Origin: JAUUZT01 sp964654015
GTDB taxonomy: Bacteria; Chloroflexota; Dehalococcoidia; GIF9; AB-539-J10
Direction: 5' to 3'
NCBI GenBank assembly: GCA_964654015.1
Contig: CAZZHQ010000124.1
Coordinates: forward strand, 1-7,198
Length of the DNA stretch: 7,198 bases
Of the stretch, positions 5,002-7,198 are shown in pieces. The notes beneath the pieces were generated by a model. It did no database searches and had not been told where the DNA came from. It worked only from the letters and a program-made list of their open reading frames with translations. Made by a program: the position numbers and the translations under genes. Position 1 is the first letter of the stretch. Every line of letters begins with the position of its first letter.

Positions 5002-6093
5002 CTAATATCCTCTGTCCCAATCAATGACGTTGATTAGTTCCCGACCGTCAACGAATCTCACTAGGTTCTCGTAGAAGAGGTCAGTCAACTCATCCGTGGG
5101 GACATCCGTACCACCGGAAACATGGGGAGTGAGTATTAGATTTGGCAGTTCCCGTAAATCCTGGCGGGGCGGTTTCTGGAACTCGCCTGTATAGACATCC
5201 AACATTGCTCCCGCAATCCAACCGTCCTTAAGGGCCTGCGCCAGAGCATCTTCGTCTATCAGTTCACCCCGGGCAATGTTTATTATATAGGCAGTAGGTT
5301 TCATAACCTGTAGCTGGGCTTTACCGATGATACCCTCTGTTTCCGGCGTGTGTTGAGCACAAATAGCAACAAAATCAGCCTGCGCTAGCATGACTTCCAA
5401 ATCTTGGGGCGGGAATAGAGTATCAACACCATCAACTGAATCTGTGCGAGCCGATGCAGACCTTCTTGTAGCCAGTACTCTCATTCCAACTGCCTTAGCC
5501 AGTCTGGCAACCTCCTGTCCTATTCCACCCAAGCCCACGATGCCTATTGTCTTGCCATGCATAAGGACAAGATGATAGTTCCGCCTTTCCAGGTGCCGAG
5601 CCTGCCTGTCCATCACGGCTTGTGGTATCTCTTTGGCAAAGGCAAAGACGGCTGCGATTACATACTCCGCTATAGGCAGCGGTTTGTTAGAACCTCTGGA
5701 GGTTGTTATGAGCACTGAGCGGTTTTGATAAAGGTCACCGAATATTAGATTAGAAGCCCCTGCTGCTGTTTGATGTACCCATTTGAGGCGGGAACCACGC
5801 TTTGCTACGTCCATAGGATAAGGGAAGCCAATACAGGCAATATCCGCCTGAGCTAGGAGTGCATCACGTTCCCGGCGGCCTTTTCCACGTTTAAACTCGC
5901 TTTGAGTCGAAGTCTTACCTTCCCCTGATGCGGAGACATATCTGTTTGCCGTTTCCTGTGGCCAGCTTTCAAGTATCTCTTGATCAAATATATGTCTCCC
6001 ATCTATTACACGAATGGATGGACTTATTTGTGCTATCTTATCTGTAGACAAGTCGAATGTTCTACTCAAATTGAGTATCTTTATCTGGGCCAT
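5002..6093 (-). CDS. D-isomer-specific 2-hydroxyacid dehydrogenase
   Basis: This 363-residue cytosolic oxidoreductase would interconvert a 2-oxoacid and a D-2-hydroxyacid with NAD(P). The catalytic domain is split around the Rossmann domain, as is usual for the family. The dinucleotide motif GLGGIG (187-192) follows TIGIV. The catalytic Arg275 (INIARGELID), Glu304 (TGEF) and His324 (TPHVSGG) are all present. After the second strand the sequence is ATRRSA (208-213), with Arg210-Arg211 where NAD-preferring members have Asp, which suggests NADP preference. The ATG is set by AGGAGG (complement of 6101-6106) at 7 bp spacing. Exact substrate (glyoxylate, hydroxypyruvate, phosphoglycerate or other) is not readable. 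The lack of an ACT domain argues against full-length SerA. It is convergent with the macrodomain gene (96 bp apart). The amidohydrolase upstream on the same strand is 207 bp away, so a shared operon is doubtful. Confidence 0.92.
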   Translation of the reverse strand: MAQIKILNLSRTFDLSTDKIAQISPSIRVIDGRHIFDQEILESWPQETANRYVSASGEGKTSTQSEFKRGKGRRERDALLAQADIACIGFPYPMDVAKRGSRLKWVHQTAAGASNLIFGDLYQNRSVLITTSRGSNKPLPIAEYVIAAVFAFAKEIPQAVMDRQARHLERRNYHLVLMHGKTIGIVGLGGIGQEVARLAKAVGMRVLATRRSASARTDSVDGVDTLFPPQDLEVMLAQADFVAICAQHTPETEGIIGKAQLQVMKPTAYIINIARGELIDEDALAQALKDGWIAGAMLDVYTGEFQKPPRQDLRELPNLILTPHVSGGTDVPTDELTDLFYENLVRFVDGRELINVIDWDRGY

Positions 6094-6129
6094 TAGAACG
6101 CCTCCTGAAATGTTTTACTGGCTTATATA

Positions 6130-6158
6130 ATATTATGAGGAGAAGAACCATTTTACAA
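6130..6158 (-). promoter_or_regulatory. possible promoter of the dehydrogenase gene
   Basis: On the minus strand, TTGTAA (6158-6153, 4/6) and TAATAT (6135-6130, 4/6) are 17 bp apart, about 36 bp before the dehydrogenase ATG. The 207-bp gap to the amidohydrolase stop codon is AT-rich, so chance matches are likely. No intrinsic terminator for the amidohydrolase is evident in the gap. Confidence 0.3.
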
Positions 6159-6300
6159 CATTACTACGATTAACAGAGCAGAGTATTTGTTCAAATTGGA
6201 TAAAAACGTTCCTTTTTAAATTACAGGTCCTTGGTGATAGACATTTCAGTCTTTCTAGGCATATATTCTCACTATTATTAATCAGATATGGCGTCGGGAC

Positions 6301-7198
6301 CTATCGAGGGTAGGCGGCTGACCAGAGTCCTTTGAAGAAATGCAGGGCGTTGGTACCGAGTACCCGGGTATCATAACCACCTTCTTGAACTACCAGTGTC
6401 GGCAGCCACAGTGAGCCAATCATATTGCCAATTGATTCGAAGTCTCCGGATTCCAGACTCCAGCTTCCGGTGGGATCCTCTTTGGCGGTATCCAGTCCAA
6501 GCGGAACGACGATATAGCTGGGATGGAACCTTGTCACCTTTTTCAATGCCTTGGTCAGCGCTTGCCGGTATTCATCTCCGTTGATAGACTCCGGCAGTGG
6601 CATATTAACATTATAGCCTCGCCCGGTACCCTTGCCCCTTTCGTCAATAAAGCCGCTGAAATAGGGATAGGCAAAGCTGGGATGGCCGTGTATAGAGACG
6701 GTCATAACATCGGCACGTTCGTAGAATATTTGCTGATGTCCGTTGCCATGATGATAGTCGATATCCAGCATAGCCACTTTACCGTAACTGCTGAGGAGGT
6801 TGGCAGCCACTGCCGACGAGTTGAAATAGCAGAAGCCGCCGAATGTGGCAGGCTCAGCGTGATGTCCGGGTGGCCTCACTAGGGCATAGGCAAAGCGGTA
6901 GCCCTTTAGGAGTTGCTTGGCGGCGGTGATGGCGCTGTCCACCGCCCGTTTGGCAGCGAGGTAGGCATTACCCGTCAGCGGTGTGAAAGTATCCATACAA
7001 TAGTATCCAGCACGTATGGGGAGGTCTTTGGGAGGACGCGTCCGGTTGCGCACCGGGAAGACGTAGGGATATATCGCCGTACCCTCGTCGAGTTTGGTGC
7101 AGACCTTCCAGAGGTAATCAACAAACCCGTGATCATGTACCGACCTGATATGCTTTTCCGAATAGTGGCGCACCGGCACCCTCTGGAAAAGGTCGGTC
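6301..7198 (-). CDS. acetylpolyamine amidohydrolase / histone deacetylase family (5' end beyond window)
   Basis: This is a zinc-dependent deacetylase of the arginase/HDAC fold, likely acting on acetylated polyamines or other small acetyl-amines. Numbering from the GTG at 7179, the motifs are VRPPGHH (101-107, catalytic His pair 106/107), GGFCYFN (114-120), DIDYHHGNG (139-147, zinc ligands Asp141 and His143), GLD (228-230, third ligand Asp230) and EGGY (266-269, transition-state Tyr269). The segment YPYFSGF followed by DERGKGTGRGYN (171-190) resembles Mycoplana-type acetylpolyamine amidohydrolase more than AcuC or eukaryotic HDACs. The frame stays open to the right edge (six more codons, TDLFQR), and roughly 40 N-terminal residues of a normal family member are missing. 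I therefore treat it as truncated by the window, not as starting at that GTG. The stop is at 6301-6303. It is visibly more G+C-rich than the left-hand genes. Confidence 0.9.
   Translation of the reverse strand, partial: TDLFQRVPVRHYSEKHIRSVHDHGFVDYLWKVCTKLDEGTAIYPYVFPVRNRTRPPKDLPIRAGYYCMDTFTPLTGNAYLAAKRAVDSAITAAKQLLKGYRFAYALVRPPGHHAEPATFGGFCYFNSSAVAANLLSSYGKVAMLDIDYHHGNGHQQIFYERADVMTVSIHGHPSFAYPYFSGFIDERGKGTGRGYNVNMPLPESINGDEYRQALTKALKKVTRFHPSYIVVPLGLDTAKEDPTGSWSLESGDFESIGNMIGSLWLPTLVVQEGGYDTRVLGTNALHFFKGLWSAAYPR

Noticed and set aside
6523..6882. 119-residue plus-strand frame
   Set aside because: Antisense to the HDAC-family gene, whose zinc-binding and catalytic motifs are all clear on the minus strand.
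1..7198. CRISPR array or multi-gene defence system
   Set aside because: No regularly spaced repeats of 20-40 bp and no cas or defence genes apart from the mazEF pair.

Overview
The window looks like part of a bacterial chromosome, probably from an uncultured or anaerobic lineage. Its first dozen bases match the 3' end of 16S rRNA, including the anti-Shine-Dalgarno core. A spacer and a complete tRNA-Ile(GAU) with encoded CCA follow. The 23S gene that usually comes next is absent from the remaining 7 kb, so the small- and large-subunit rRNA genes appear unlinked here. Unlinked rRNA genes are known from Dehalococcoides and relatives (Chloroflexota) and from some other phyla. The mixed gene content would fit that group, but the assignment is an inference and not secure. 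GGAGG-type ribosome binding sites and sigma70-like promoters support Bacteria.

Layout: (1) 1-203, 16S tail, spacer with a GC hairpin, tRNA-Ile. (2) 204-1600, a tyrosine recombinase starting 74 bp after the tRNA and pointing away from it, then about 400 bp without a convincing gene. This stretch ends at a 17-bp near-repeat (16/17) of the tRNA T-arm and acceptor end. It has the form of a very small integrated element, or a relic, in the tRNA-Ile of the rRNA locus. (3) 1741-2383, a compact mazEF toxin-antitoxin operon with its own near-consensus promoter and an inverted repeat over the -10, a likely autoregulatory operator. (4) 2384-2891, AT-rich, gene-free and rich in short repeats. (5) 2892-3821, a membrane-anchored alpha/beta hydrolase with Cys at the nucleophile position. 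(6) 3822-4268, decayed minus-strand sequence: a DinB-like gene cut off exactly at the hydrolase stop codon, and upstream traces of another frame. (7) 4269-4905, a strong promoter and a YmdB-type macrodomain gene. (8) 5002-7198, minus strand: a D-2-hydroxyacid dehydrogenase and, upstream of it, an acetylpolyamine amidohydrolase/histone deacetylase-family gene that runs off the right edge.

The left two thirds has the character of an accessory zone: integrase, att-like repeat, toxin-antitoxin, truncated genes and repeat-rich gaps downstream of a tRNA. The right third looks like ordinary metabolic genes. mazE and mazF clearly work together. The macrodomain enzyme (deacetylating O-acetyl-ADP-ribose) and the polyamine deacetylase both act on acetyl groups, but they lie on opposite strands with another gene between, so no shared pathway can be claimed. 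I found no CRISPR array and no clear new multi-gene system. The strongest oddity is the recombinase lodged in a 16S-tRNA-Ile locus with no 23S.
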